Positions 44,551 to 52,465 of a stretch of 64,000 nt of DNA are shown one piece after another (within the stretch, counting starts at the first letter, position 1; every line of letters starts with the position of its first letter). The notes beneath the pieces are model-generated. The model had not been told where the DNA came from and made no database searches. It saw nothing but the letters and a program-made list of their open reading frames with translations. This DNA comes from Vibrio campbellii CAIM 519 = NBRC 15631 = ATCC 25920 (GTDB lineage Bacteria > Pseudomonadota > Gammaproteobacteria > Enterobacterales > Vibrionaceae). A program made the translations under genes and the position numbers. Where the stretch lies: assembly GCF_002163755.1 (NCBI RefSeq), contig NZ_CP015863.1:310001-374000 (forward strand), in the 5' to 3' direction.

Positions 44551-44880
44551 GCGGTTAGTAGATTCCTGGTGTCGCTTAGGCTCCTCGGAATGACGGGATT
44601 CTTATAGGTTATGTCTGCTGTTTTGTTGGTTTGATTTGGGTGCGCGCGGTTAGTAGATTCCTGATGTCGCTTGGGCTCCTCGGAATGACGGGGTTCTAAA
44701 AGGTTATGTTTGCTGTTTTGTTGGTTTGATTTGGGTGCGCGCGGTTAGTAGATTCCTGATGTCGCTTAGGCTCCTCGGAATGACGGGATTCTTATAGGTT
44801 ATGTCTGTTGTTTTGCTGGTTTGATTCGGGGCGTGCGGTTAGTCGATTCCTGATGTCGCTTAGGCTCCTCGGAATAACAG
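44551..44880. repeat. Tandem array of ~95-bp units (about 3.5 copies)
   Basis: Units begin at GCGGTTAGT at 44551, 44646, 44741 and 44835, with spacings of 95, 95 and 94 bases. Each carries a core GATTCCTGATGTCGCTT and then GGCTCCTCGGAATGACGG, related to the dispersed REP-like family. Units 1 to 3 differ at a few bases and the last is truncated. It fills most of the 577-base rjg-tpiA gap; 44381-44550 shows nothing recognisable. Confidence 0.88.
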
Positions 44881-44906
44881 AACTCACTAGATCGTAAGCA
44901 AACAAA

Positions 44907-44931
44907 AAGGGATGCGTGATGCATCCCTTTG
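44907..44931 (-). terminator. Terminator of tpiA
   Basis: The stem AAAGGGATGC / GCATCCCTTT has a 5-base loop and on the minus strand is followed by TTGTTTGC. It lies 26 bases after the tpiA stop. Confidence 0.85.
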
Positions 44932-44957
44932 TTATTTCTGCTTAGTAAAAAGCGAAA

Positions 44958-45728
44958 TTAAGCTTTAGCTGCTGCAGCTGCTTTAGCAATTGCTACGAAG
45001 CTCTTAGCGTCTAGAGAAGCGCCGCCAACTAGAGCACCGTCGATGTCTGGTTGTGAGAAGTAAGCTTCAGCGTTTTCTGGCTTAACAGAACCGCCGTATT
45101 GGATGATTACTTGTGCTGCAACTGCTTCGTCTTTCGCTGCGATTAGTGCGCGGATAGAAGCGTGGATGCGTTGTGCATCTTCAGCTGTTGCTGCTTTACC
45201 AGTACCGATAGCCCAGATTGGTTCGTAAGCGATGATTGCGCCGTTTAGAGCTTCAACACCGTAAGTGTCGATAACTGCGTTGATTTGACGTGCACATACT
45301 GCTTCAGTTTCGCCAGCTTCGTTTTGAGCTTCAGATTCACCGATACAGAAAACAGGCGTTAGACCGTTTTCTTTTAGGAAGTTGAATTTCTTCGCGATGA
45401 ACTCGTCAGATTCGTTGTGGTATTCACGACGCTCTGAGTGACCGATGATGATGTGAGAAGCACCGAAGTCTTTCAGCATTTCTGGAGACATGTCGCCAGT
45501 GAAAGCACCGCTGTTGTTTAGGTCAGTGTTTTGTGCACCTAGGATAACTTTGTTACCGCCTTCAGCGATTACGCGCTCAGCTAGATCGATGTAAAGAGCT
45601 GGTGGAGCTACTGCTACGTCTACACCTTCAACGCCTTCAAGCTCAGCGTTAATACCTGTTAGTAGCTCAGTTACCATTGCTTTGCTACCGTTTAGTTTCC
45701 AGTTACCCATCACTACAGGACGACGCAT
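44958..45728 (-). CDS. tpiA: Triosephosphate isomerase
   Basis: TpiA interconverts dihydroxyacetone phosphate and glyceraldehyde 3-phosphate. The 256-residue TIM barrel starts RRPVVMGNWKLNGS (Lys11 region). The catalytic His lies in IIIGHSERREYHNESDEF near 93-110 and the catalytic Glu in AYEPIWAIGTGKAA near 167-180. GGSVKPENA near 212 binds phosphate. A strong AAGGGAGATA site precedes the ATG. Codon use is that of a highly expressed gene. Confidence 0.98.
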   Translation of the reverse strand: MRRPVVMGNWKLNGSKAMVTELLTGINAELEGVEGVDVAVAPPALYIDLAERVIAEGGNKVILGAQNTDLNNSGAFTGDMSPEMLKDFGASHIIIGHSERREYHNESDEFIAKKFNFLKENGLTPVFCIGESEAQNEAGETEAVCARQINAVIDTYGVEALNGAIIAYEPIWAIGTGKAATAEDAQRIHASIRALIAAKDEAVAAQVIIQYGGSVKPENAEAYFSQPDIDGALVGGASLDAKSFVAIAKAAAAAKA

Positions 45729-45999
45729 AGGAATATCTCCCTTATCTTTAATGTAAATAGTCTATTAATGTAAAAAATCTACGTAGGAATATAACAGAAT
45801 AATGTGAACAGATCATGATTGGCGTCATGTCTTATTCGGCTTTCTTCATCTGGTCGGTGCTGCATTTGTTCTGTTATTTTTGTCAAAAGCAATCGATTGG
45901 TGATCGCGTAGACAGAATGATAGTTCATTCCTCGGAAAATGCGTCTTAGATTGGTATTACTACGGGCTAAAAGTTAGCCGTAATAAGAAAGGAATCAAA

Positions 46000-46347
46000 A
46001 TGCCAAACTTAGTTTTAGAATATTCCAACTCGGTCGATGAGCGTGTGAATGTTCAAGGCTTATTAGAAGACTTACACAAAGTGACTTTAGACAGTGGTTT
46101 GTTTGAGCTGGCGTCCGTTAAGTCTCGTGCACTTCGTTGCCACAATTGGCTGGTCGGGGAAGAGGGCGATAGTGTGGATTTTATTCATATCAACTTTGAT
46201 TTACTAACGGGAAGAAGCCCAGAACAGAAGCGGGAATTATCAAGAGCACTGATGGTAGTCCTGCAAGAACAAGCGAGCCATGTTCGCAGTTTGACCGTGA
46301 ATGTTCGAGATATGGATATTGATTGCTTCCAGAAGGTGGTAAATTAG
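46000..46347 (+). CDS. 5-carboxymethyl-2-hydroxymuconate isomerase (CHMI) family protein
   Basis: The 115-residue protein starts MPNLVLEYSNSVDERV, with Pro2 as the tautomerase catalytic base. It matches the HpaF/HpcD CHMI family in length and pattern (VKSRALRCHNWLVGE, then HINFDLLTGRS). CHMI acts in homoprotocatechuate breakdown, but no other hpa gene is nearby, so the physiological substrate is unclear. An AAAGGAATC site precedes the ATG. Confidence 0.83.
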   Translation: MPNLVLEYSNSVDERVNVQGLLEDLHKVTLDSGLFELASVKSRALRCHNWLVGEEGDSVDFIHINFDLLTGRSPEQKRELSRALMVVLQEQASHVRSLTVNVRDMDIDCFQKVVN

Positions 46348-46410
46348 ACACACTAGATTTACTTAGTGCGGCCAAGGAGTTGTCGCACTTTCAATATGTT
46401 GAGTGTTTCG

Positions 46411-46833
46411 ATGTCGATTAAAGAACTACTGTTTTCTTTCCAAGGTCGTATAGGCCGTAAAACTTACTGGGTGTGGAATATCATCTACTACATCATGATC
46501 TTGGGCTTCGGTGCAGGCATCAGTAAGTTATTCCCTGCGTTTTCTTATATTCTTCTGCCTATCTTCCTGCTAATTCTTCTTATCCCAGATTTGGCGATCA
46601 CCACTAAGCGTTGGCATGACCGTAATAAGTCGATTTACTGGTTGGCGTTGAACATCCCGTTGATCATTGGCCGAGTCGCAACGCCAATGACAAACCCAGC
46701 AGCACAAGACCCATCGACACCGCAAATGATGATCGCTTCTATTTCTCTGATTTGTGGCCTATGGATTCTGGTGGAGTGTGGCTTCTTGAAAGGCACTACA
46801 GGTCAGAACGACTATGGACCTGAGCCGAAGTAA
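46411..46833 (+). CDS. DUF805 inner-membrane protein
   Basis: From ATG 46411 the protein has 140 residues and starts MSIKELLFSFQGRIGRKTYW, the hallmark FxGRxxRxxYW of DUF805 (YhaH/YiiR-like). Three hydrophobic helices follow, and DLAITTKRWHDRNKSIYWL lies in the middle. The frame opens upstream at GTG 46366, with another ATG at 46396, but the family begins at about the chosen residue. Function of DUF805 is unknown. Confidence 0.8.
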   Translation: MSIKELLFSFQGRIGRKTYWVWNIIYYIMILGFGAGISKLFPAFSYILLPIFLLILLIPDLAITTKRWHDRNKSIYWLALNIPLIIGRVATPMTNPAAQDPSTPQMMIASISLICGLWILVECGFLKGTTGQNDYGPEPK

Positions 46834-46863
46834 GCTCATTGGATATTGGACTCGTTGGACGTA

Positions 46864-46971
46864 GATTCTTAGTCTCGCTAGGGCTCGCTAGAATGACGGA
46901 TTTCTTTTATTTAATAGTCGCTTAAAGTAACCGTCATTCTGAACAGCGAGGTACGAGCGTGATTCAGAATC
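46864..46971. repeat. Composite REP/BIME-like element
   Basis: Two half-units in opposite orientation, GATTCTTAGTCTCGCT...GAATGACGG (46864-46899) and CGTCATTCTGAACAGCGAGG...CAGAATC (46932-46971), flank a spacer ending CTTAAAGTAAC. Halves are complementary, so the whole can fold into a long hairpin. It lies in the gap after the DUF805 gene. Confidence 0.8.
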
Positions 46972-47061
46972 TACTCACCGAGTGCTCCGAGTTTGAAGTA
47001 AGCTGACTTTGCTGGTGGGTCACAATAGGAAACCAAAACAACTCATTAAGGAGAATGAACC

Positions 47062-47349
47062 ATCAACAAAACACCTTGCGTTTACATCCTAACTTCAAAA
47101 AATAACTCTGTTCTCTACATTGGTGTTACTAGTCGACTGCCCCAAAGAATATGGCAGCATAAAAACGGGATCGTTAAGGGTTTTACCAAGAAATATCATG
47201 TTCACAAGCTCGTTTACTTTGAGTGGTTCGAAGACATGGCTTTAGCCATAAAAAGAGAAAAGCAGCTGAAACAATGGAAGCGTGAATGGAAGTTAGATTT
47301 AGTGAGAGAATCTAACCCTGACTTTCTCGATTTATCCAATGAGTTTTAG
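47062..47349 (+). CDS. GIY-YIG nuclease-family protein with apparent ATC start
   Basis: An uninterrupted frame of 95 codons gives a complete small GIY-YIG (UPF0213/YhbQ-like) protein. CVYILTSKNNSVLYIGVTS (residues 6-24) holds the GIY-YIG motif; RIWQHKNG, FTKKY, LVYFEWFED and IKREKQLKQWKREWK follow. There is no ATG, GTG or TTG at the 5' end: an in-frame TGA lies at 47056-47058. The codon where homologues have Met is ATC (47062), 8 bases after AAGGAG. Either AUC is used weakly as a start or the gene lost its start by one base change. The ATG at 47055 is in another frame. Confidence 0.65.
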   Translation: MNKTPCVYILTSKNNSVLYIGVTSRLPQRIWQHKNGIVKGFTKKYHVHKLVYFEWFEDMALAIKREKQLKQWKREWKLDLVRESNPDFLDLSNEF

Positions 47350-47690
47350 TAAAAATCATCCCTACCTTTCAACGCCTTCAACTCAACCACATCGGCTTTT
47401 TGAGTTGGTGCAGACTCCCCTTGTAATGCTTCTCTAAATTTCACGACCTGTTTTTGTAGCTCATTCATCAACACAACATTGGTGTGGTTTGGGTTTTTGC
47501 AGTTATTAATGACTCTATCTATGTGACTTTGTTGTGCCCACAATCGTGGTTGCATCCGTTCTGAGGCACCTTCTATCATCTCTTTTGCCATATCATGACG
47601 AAACTGTTCAAAGGCTTCGGGATCGCGTTCTGCCATTTTTACCATCTCATCGAATGAGGGCAAAACTTGAGGCTTGTGGGTGCTTGCCAT
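47346..47690 (-). CDS. DUF3135 family protein
   Basis: The 114-residue protein (from ATG 47690, with a GGAGA site 6 bases upstream) starts MASTHKPQVLPSFDEMVKMA and contains DPEAFEQFRHDMAKEMIEGA and RLWAQQSHIDRVI, the DUF3135 pattern. It is predicted helical, soluble and of unknown function. The frame extends 18 bases further upstream to 47708 but the internal ATG has the better site. Its last 4 bases overlap the convergent GIY-YIG frame. Confidence 0.8.
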   Translation of the reverse strand: MASTHKPQVLPSFDEMVKMAERDPEAFEQFRHDMAKEMIEGASERMQPRLWAQQSHIDRVINNCKNPNHTNVVLMNELQKQVVKFREALQGESAPTQKADVVELKALKGRDDFY

Positions 47691-47828
47691 AACTATCTCC
47701 AAATCCATTGGATCTTGCTCCTAGTTACTAAAAGCTTAATCCATGTAGAAACGCAGGTAGAAGGAATGACAGCATCGTCTCACTAATAAGAGTGCATGTT
47801 CATAACTAAGTGGGAGTGAGTCGAGATA

Positions 47829-48443
47829 TTAGGCTTGAATACGGTACACACAGCGGCGTTGACCACTGATGATGTGCTCGGCGCGTTCGATTTTGGTTTC
47901 ATTGCCGAGAAGCGATTGGAAGACGTTGAGCTCAGATTGGCACAAGCTTGGGCAGCGAGTCGCAGCTTTACAAATAGGGCAGTGGTTTTCTATCAGAATA
48001 AAACCATGCTCATCTTGTTCCAGTTCGGCCATGTAGCCTTCTTGCTCACGCAGGGTAACCAGTGTCTGTAACTTGCTCTCTAGCGAGTCGCACTGCTCAA
48101 GGTGCTGTTGGTAGCTTTGTAGGGTGAGTTTTTCGCGTTCAGACGTGACTTTTTCCAATCCGTCTTTACCGAAGATATGCTCTACGGCCTCAATAAATTG
48201 AATGGTCAGTTCACCGTGGCGATCTGCAAATTGTTCATGACCTTTTTGTGTCAGAGACCAGTGACGAGTTGGGCGACCAACTTTGACTTTTACATCATGG
48301 ATCGACAGGACGCCGTCATCTTCCAGACCTTGCAGATGCTGACGCGCACCCATGGTTGTCATACCCAGTTCAGAAGAGAGTTGTTTCGCAGTGACAGAGC
48401 CATCACGCTTAACGATTTGCAAAATCCTATCTACGGTCTTCAT
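47829..48443 (-). CDS. DeoR/SufR-like winged-helix regulator with Cys cluster
   Basis: The 204-residue regulator has an N-terminal winged helix (about 4-66) with KQLSSELGMTTMGARQHLQ as helix-turn-helix and KVGRPTRHWSLT as the wing. The C-terminal domain has NHCPICKAATRCPSLCQSEL, with Cys155, 158, 164 and 168, similar to the Fe-S binding region of SufR-type regulators. An iron-sulfur sensing role is plausible but the spacing differs from cyanobacterial SufR. It is not next to suf or isc genes, so its targets are unknown. Confidence 0.78.
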   Translation of the reverse strand: MKTVDRILQIVKRDGSVTAKQLSSELGMTTMGARQHLQGLEDDGVLSIHDVKVKVGRPTRHWSLTQKGHEQFADRHGELTIQFIEAVEHIFGKDGLEKVTSEREKLTLQSYQQHLEQCDSLESKLQTLVTLREQEGYMAELEQDEHGFILIENHCPICKAATRCPSLCQSELNVFQSLLGNETKIERAEHIISGQRRCVYRIQA

Positions 48444-48559
48444 ATACCCACCATTTATACGTCAGTACATATTATGCTCGATAGGGTTAGTAAAGAAAAG
48501 TGTTGACTTAATTTGTGTGTGGATTTGTTGGGTCTATGCTCATGCGAACAAATATATAT

Positions 48560-48600
48560 CGCCATTCTGAACAGCGAGGAACGAGCGTGATTCAGAATCT
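48560..48600. repeat. REP-like half-unit
   Basis: CGCCATTCTGAACAGCGAGG followed by AACGAGCGTGATTCAGAATCT is almost identical to the right half of the element at 46932-46971. Confidence 0.78.
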
Positions 48601-48660
48601 ATTGTCTGTTTGTACTGTGGTTTAAGGTGAGTAGGAAAGAATAAGGGGTTGCTGTGACTA

Positions 48661-48766
48661 GATCCTTAGTCTCGCTTGAGCTCGCTAGGATGACGAACTC
48701 TTTTGGTTTATAGCTTGATAAAGTAATCGTCATTCTGAACAACGAGGGACGAGGTGATTCAGAATC
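48661..48766. repeat. Composite REP/BIME-like element
   Basis: The left half GATCCTTAGTCTCGCTTGAG...GATGACGA and right half CGTCATTCTGAACAACGAGG...CAGAATC flank the spacer ACTCTTTTGGTTTATAGCTT. The same spacer recurs at about 52373-52392. Confidence 0.8.
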
Positions 48767-48827
48767 TATTATTCGTTGATTCTATAGCCTGAGTTTAGGC
48801 ATAAAGATGGGGAGCTCGCTGGAACTA

Positions 48828-48850
48828 GATTCTTGCTCGCTAGAGTGACG
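48828..48850. repeat. Shortened REP-like half-unit
   Basis: GATTCTTGCTCGCTAGAGTGACG is a left half-unit that has lost an internal segment (AGTCTCGCTNGAG is missing or merged). Confidence 0.6.
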
Positions 48851-48895
48851 TACTCTGATGATGACAAAGGAAGCGTAAATGACTTGCAAGGAAAG

Positions 48896-48926
48896 AAAGG
48901 CTCCAACTCAGAGTGAGTGGGAGCCT
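48896..48926 (-). terminator. Terminator of glpX
   Basis: A 12-bp stem with one mismatch, GGCTCCAACTCA / TGAGTGGGAGCC, is followed on the minus strand by TTTCTTTCC, 11 bases after the glpX stop. Confidence 0.78.
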
Positions 48927-48936
48927 CCAATAATGC

Positions 48937-49944
48937 TTAAAGAATAATATCGCGTACTTCTGGATCTTTACGCTCTAGGTAGTGCGTAGACTTGATGCGA
49001 CGAATAGTACGACAACGACCACGAATCAATAGAGTTTCTGTTGTTGCGATATTGCCTTGGCGAGAGATGCCCTCTAGCAGGTCACCTTTAGTAATCCCCG
49101 TTGCAGAGAAGACTACGTTGTCGCTGCGCGCCATGTCTTCCATCTTCAATACAACATTCGCTTTTACGCCCATCTCTTCACAGCGTTGTAGTTCAGCTAC
49201 GCCGTAGATGCGGTTTTCTTCCGTATCACCTTTTACTTCGTGACGAGGAAGAAGGCGACCATGCATGTCACCGTCTAGTGCGCGAATCACTGCTGCAGAT
49301 ACTACGCCTTCTGGTGCGCCGCCGATGCAGTACATCATGTCTACTTCGCTATCTGGCATACAAGTTAGGATTGAAGCGGCTACGTCACCGTCTGGCACTG
49401 CGAATACGCGAACGCCCATGGCTTGCATCTCTGCGATCACTTCATCGTGACGAGGCTTCGCAAGCGTAATAACGACTAGCGTATCAAGAGACTTGTTCAG
49501 CGCTTTCGCTACGTTTTCTAGGTTTTCTTTAAGTGGCTTACCTAGGTCGATAACGCCTTTTGCTCCTGGGCCAACAACCAATTTTTCCATGTACATGTCA
49601 GGCGCTTTAAGGAAGCTGCCTTTCTCACCTGCTGCCAATACTGCCAGTGCGTTAGATTGGCCCATTGCGGTCATGCGTGTACCTTCGATTGGGTCTACTG
49701 CGATATCGACCTCGTCGCCACCAATACCCACTTGCTCACCGATGTACAGCATTGGTGCATCATCGATTTCACCTTCACCAATAACGATTTCACCACTGAT
49801 GTCTGTTTTGTTCAGTAGGGTGCGCATCACTTCAACTGCAGCACCGTCCGCTGCGTTTTTGTCGCCACGGCCAAGCCATTTGTAACCAGCCAAAGCGGCA
49901 CCTTCAGTAACACGGGAAAATGCCATTGCTAAATCGCGTTTCAT
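48937..49944 (-). CDS. glpX: Class II fructose-1,6-bisphosphatase
   Basis: GlpX dephosphorylates fructose 1,6-bisphosphate in gluconeogenesis. From ATG 49944 (GGAGA site) it has 335 residues, the family length. It starts MKRDLAMAFSRVTEGAALAG, with the metal and substrate motifs IGEGEIDDAPMLYIGE near 57-72 and DPIEGTRMTAMG near 85-96, and GGAPEGVVSAA near 186. The longer frame to 49962 adds six residues without support. It is transcribed alone, without glpF or glpK. Confidence 0.95.
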   Translation of the reverse strand: MKRDLAMAFSRVTEGAALAGYKWLGRGDKNAADGAAVEVMRTLLNKTDISGEIVIGEGEIDDAPMLYIGEQVGIGGDEVDIAVDPIEGTRMTAMGQSNALAVLAAGEKGSFLKAPDMYMEKLVVGPGAKGVIDLGKPLKENLENVAKALNKSLDTLVVITLAKPRHDEVIAEMQAMGVRVFAVPDGDVAASILTCMPDSEVDMMYCIGGAPEGVVSAAVIRALDGDMHGRLLPRHEVKGDTEENRIYGVAELQRCEEMGVKANVVLKMEDMARSDNVVFSATGITKGDLLEGISRQGNIATTETLLIRGRCRTIRRIKSTHYLERKDPEVRDIIL

Positions 49945-50291
49945 GATGTCTCCAAGTAACAAGAGGGAAGAATAAGTTGCGCGGCGATTTTATCACATCG
50001 TCAGTTAAACGTTTGCCTTTTTGCTGAGCTTTTACTTTAACTAAGTTGAATTTGATCAATACTTGGGTGAGTTTAAGGGGTAGTGATGGGAAAATGCATT
50101 GCGCAAAAATGCTTCGATGATAAGAAAAGTCAGCGTTTAGTGAGATTGCGCCGATTTTTTAACCGAATGATGCAAAATATCGAATATAGTAAGTGTTTCT
50201 CGTCGCTACGCTGAGTAGAATGAACCTCATAGGTAAGGTGCAAGCGAATGCTCGCGCATCGTCCCAACGGAATAACAATAGGTAGGCCAAG
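49945..50291. other. Divergent intergenic region between glpX and zapB
   Basis: This 347-base region must contain promoters for both genes. I see no gene and no promoter strong enough to mark. An AT-rich block at 50020-50060 and a GC-rich segment before zapB (about 50230-50275) are the only visible structure. Confidence 0.5.
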
Positions 50292-50534
50292 ATGTCTTTT
50301 GAAGTACTAGAACAACTAGAATCGAAAATTCAAACTGCAGTTGACACAATCACTCTTCTTCAGATGGAAGTCGAAGAGCTGAAAGAAGATAAAGTGAAGC
50401 TTGAAACAGAAGCAAACGAGCTTCGTTCTCAGCGTGAAGAGCTTGAGCAAAAATCTCAGCAAGCTCAACAAGAGCATGCTCAGTGGCAAGAGCGCATCCG
50501 TGCACTACTTGGCAAGATGGACGAAGTGGAATAA
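50292..50534 (+). CDS. zapB: Cell division protein ZapB
   Basis: ZapB is a small coiled-coil protein that joins the Z-ring through ZapA and links it to MatP. The 80-residue protein is one continuous heptad coiled coil from MSFEVLEQLESKIQTAVDTI to the end, rich in Glu, Gln and Leu, as in E. coli ZapB. It lies opposite rraA, as in many gamma-proteobacteria. Confidence 0.93.
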   Translation: MSFEVLEQLESKIQTAVDTITLLQMEVEELKEDKVKLETEANELRSQREELEQKSQQAQQEHAQWQERIRALLGKMDEVE

Positions 50535-50557
50535 TCCACTTAAGTATCCAGAATCAA

Positions 50558-50581
50558 AAACACCCGCTTCGGCGGGTGTTT
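50558..50581. terminator. Bidirectional terminator of zapB and rraA
   Basis: A 10-bp perfect stem AAACACCCGC / GCGGGTGTTT closes a TTCG tetraloop. An A run to its left makes it a good terminator for the convergent rraA transcript too. Confidence 0.9.
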
Positions 50582-50636
50582 GCGTATTTGGCGATGGGTT
50601 TTTAGCGAGTAGCTCGTTGCTAATAAAGGAATAGGG

Positions 50637-51164
50637 TTAGTTTAACCCTTCCTCTCCGTCGTCTTCTTCATCGAGCTCTAGGTCTACATTGAGTGGCTCA
50701 GGAGAAAGAATGATGCCAGTGCTGTCTGCGTAGATGTAATCTTCAGGTAGGAAGCTAACGCCGCCAAAGTTAACCGGTACGTCGATTTCACCGATACCTT
50801 GGTTTGCTGCCCCAACAGGGATAGACGCGAGTGCTTGGATGCCTAGGTTCATGTCTTCCAGCTCGTCCACTTCGCGGACACAACCGTAAACGACGATGCC
50901 TTCCCATTCGTTTTCTTCTGCAAGCGTCGCGATTTCTGCATCGATTAAGGCCCTGCGTAGGGAACCACCACCATCAATCAACAATACTCGTCCGATACCA
51001 TCTTGTTCTAACGTTTCGCGGATCAGTGCGTTGTCTTCAAAACACTTAATCGTTGTCACTTGCCCGGCAAACGAAGCTCGTCCGCCAAAGTTACTGAACA
51101 TCGGTTCAACCACGTCTACCTGATCAAGGTAGATATCACAGAGTGCTGATGTATTGTATTCCAT
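50637..51164 (-). CDS. rraA: Regulator of ribonuclease activity A
   Basis: RraA binds RNase E and dampens its activity, changing mRNA decay. The 175-residue protein begins MEYNTSALCDIYLDQVDVVE and has FGGRASFAGQVTTIKC and GGGSLRRALIDAEIA, all conserved. An acidic tail (LELDEEDDGEEGLN) ends it and is longer than in E. coli (161 aa). It lies 75 bases after menA, the same order as in E. coli. Confidence 0.95.
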   Translation of the reverse strand: MEYNTSALCDIYLDQVDVVEPMFSNFGGRASFAGQVTTIKCFEDNALIRETLEQDGIGRVLLIDGGGSLRRALIDAEIATLAEENEWEGIVVYGCVREVDELEDMNLGIQALASIPVGAANQGIGEIDVPVNFGGVSFLPEDYIYADSTGIILSPEPLNVDLELDEEDDGEEGLN

Positions 51165-51239
51165 AGCGTACCTTTCTAAACAGAAACTGTTGTCTTTGAG
51201 TATATCTAGGCATTAAGTCAATGCAATGACAATCCTTTT

Positions 51240-52157
51240 TTAACTCATTAGAGTTTGAGCTACCACAATTGTTGCAAATAAAACATTGGTAACCAGCGAG
51301 CACTTCACAACTACGGGCATCATTGGAGCGATTTGCGCAGGTTTCTCGGTATTCCAAACCGCTTTACCATGGTTCGCCACCACGAAAATGCTAATCAAGA
51401 ATGGCAAGCTGATCCATACCGGTTTGTCTTGAATCAGCAGGTAAACAGCAAAAGCCAGTAGTGCGCCACCAAGTAAGATGAAGTGGTATTGTTTCGCTTT
51501 GCGTTGGCCAAGTCGAACCGCCATGGTGCGTTTACCACATTCGCTGTCGTTCTCGATATCGCGCATGTTGTTGATGTTGAGTACAGCTACTGCCAACAAA
51601 CCACAACCTAGTGCTGGTAGGAATAGTGTCGCATCTACATGACCTGTGTGTAGGAAGTAAGTGCCAGATACACCAAGTAGGCCAAAGAAGATAAATACAG
51701 ACAGGTCACCCAAGCCAACATAACCATAAGGCTTGCTGCCCATGGTGTAAGCAATCGCCGCGATAATGGCAAGAATGCCCAGACCGATAAAGGTAATGAT
51801 ACTTTCAAAAGAGCTCAGTGCATAAAACACTAAGGTTAAACCAGCAATGGCGGTCAGGATGATGTTGAAGATAATCGCTTTCTTCATTTGATCCGCTGTT
51901 ACCGCGCCAGACTGCATCGCACGCTGAGGGCCCAAACGGTTATCGTTGTCTGTGCCTTGTACTGCATCGCCGTAGTCGTTCGCAAGGTTAGACAATATCT
52001 GCAGTAGCGTTGCGGTGACGAAGGCCATTACCGCGATGGCCAGCGAGAAGTGACCCGCAGAATAGGCGAGTACGCTACCGGTCAAAATAGACACCAGTGC
52101 GAGGGGTAATGTTTTTGGACGAGCGGCTTCAAGCCAGATCTGCAATGATTGTTTCAT
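51240..52157 (-). CDS. menA: 1,4-dihydroxy-2-naphthoate octaprenyltransferase
   Basis: MenA attaches the prenyl chain in menaquinone synthesis at the inner membrane. The 305-residue protein has about nine helices and the Asp-rich prenyl-diphosphate motif NDYGDAVQGTDNDNRLGPQR near 60-79. The second motif, NNMRDIENDSECGKRTMAVR, is near 195-214. Its place between hslVU and rraA matches the E. coli order hslV-hslU-menA-rraA. Confidence 0.95.
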   Translation of the reverse strand: MKQSLQIWLEAARPKTLPLALVSILTGSVLAYSAGHFSLAIAVMAFVTATLLQILSNLANDYGDAVQGTDNDNRLGPQRAMQSGAVTADQMKKAIIFNIILTAIAGLTLVFYALSSFESIITFIGLGILAIIAAIAYTMGSKPYGYVGLGDLSVFIFFGLLGVSGTYFLHTGHVDATLFLPALGCGLLAVAVLNINNMRDIENDSECGKRTMAVRLGQRKAKQYHFILLGGALLAFAVYLLIQDKPVWISLPFLISIFVVANHGKAVWNTEKPAQIAPMMPVVVKCSLVTNVLFATIVVAQTLMS

Positions 52158-52336
52158 GGATATTTCGTGCTAGGAACCAATGTGCCCAGTATAAGCACAA
52201 AGCGCCCGTTACGCTATTGACCTGAAACAACTCAATTAAGAGTCAAAGACTTACGGAGAAGGAACACAGTTTCCATATTTGAGGTAATAAATGGCGTTTT
52301 TTGGGAAAGGGAAGGGTACGGCGCACGTTGTTACTA

Positions 52337-52414
52337 GATTCTTAGTCTCGCTGGAGCTCGCTAGGATGCCGAACTCTTTTGGTTTATAGCTTGTGAAAGT
52401 AACGGTCATGCGGA
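52337..52414. repeat. REP/BIME-like element, right half truncated
   Basis: GATTCTTAGTCTCGCTGGAG...GATGCCGA is a left half-unit, followed by the spacer ACTCTTTTGGTTTATAGCTT seen at 48.7 kb. Only the start of the right half (CGGTCATGCGGAAC) remains before the hslU terminator. It lies in the 308-base menA-hslU gap, which has no gene. Confidence 0.72.
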
Positions 52415-52419
52415 ACGAA

Positions 52420-52447
52420 AAAGCCCAGAAGCATTATTCTGGGCTTT
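52420..52447 (-). terminator. Terminator of hslVU
   Basis: An 11-bp perfect stem AAAGCCCAGAA / TTCTGGGCTTT with a 6-base loop gives TTTTTCG on the minus strand, 19 bases after the hslU stop. Confidence 0.9.
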
Positions 52448-52465
52448 GGACTCTAGAGAGCGTTA

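Larger units (their letters stand above)
48444..48936. other. Repeat-filled intergenic region between the SufR-like gene and glpX
   Basis: No gene is seen. About half of this 493-base gap is made of REP-like units at 48560-48600, 48661-48766 and 48828-48850, followed by the glpX terminator at 48896-48926. Confidence 0.7.

Noticed and set aside
44551..44880. Regular repeats considered as a CRISPR array
   Set aside because: Units of 95 bases are similar along their whole length with no unique spacers, and no cas genes are near.
49101..49469. Plus-strand frame of 122 codons inside glpX
   Set aside because: It is antisense to glpX, very Arg/Leu/Ser rich and has no recognisable motif.
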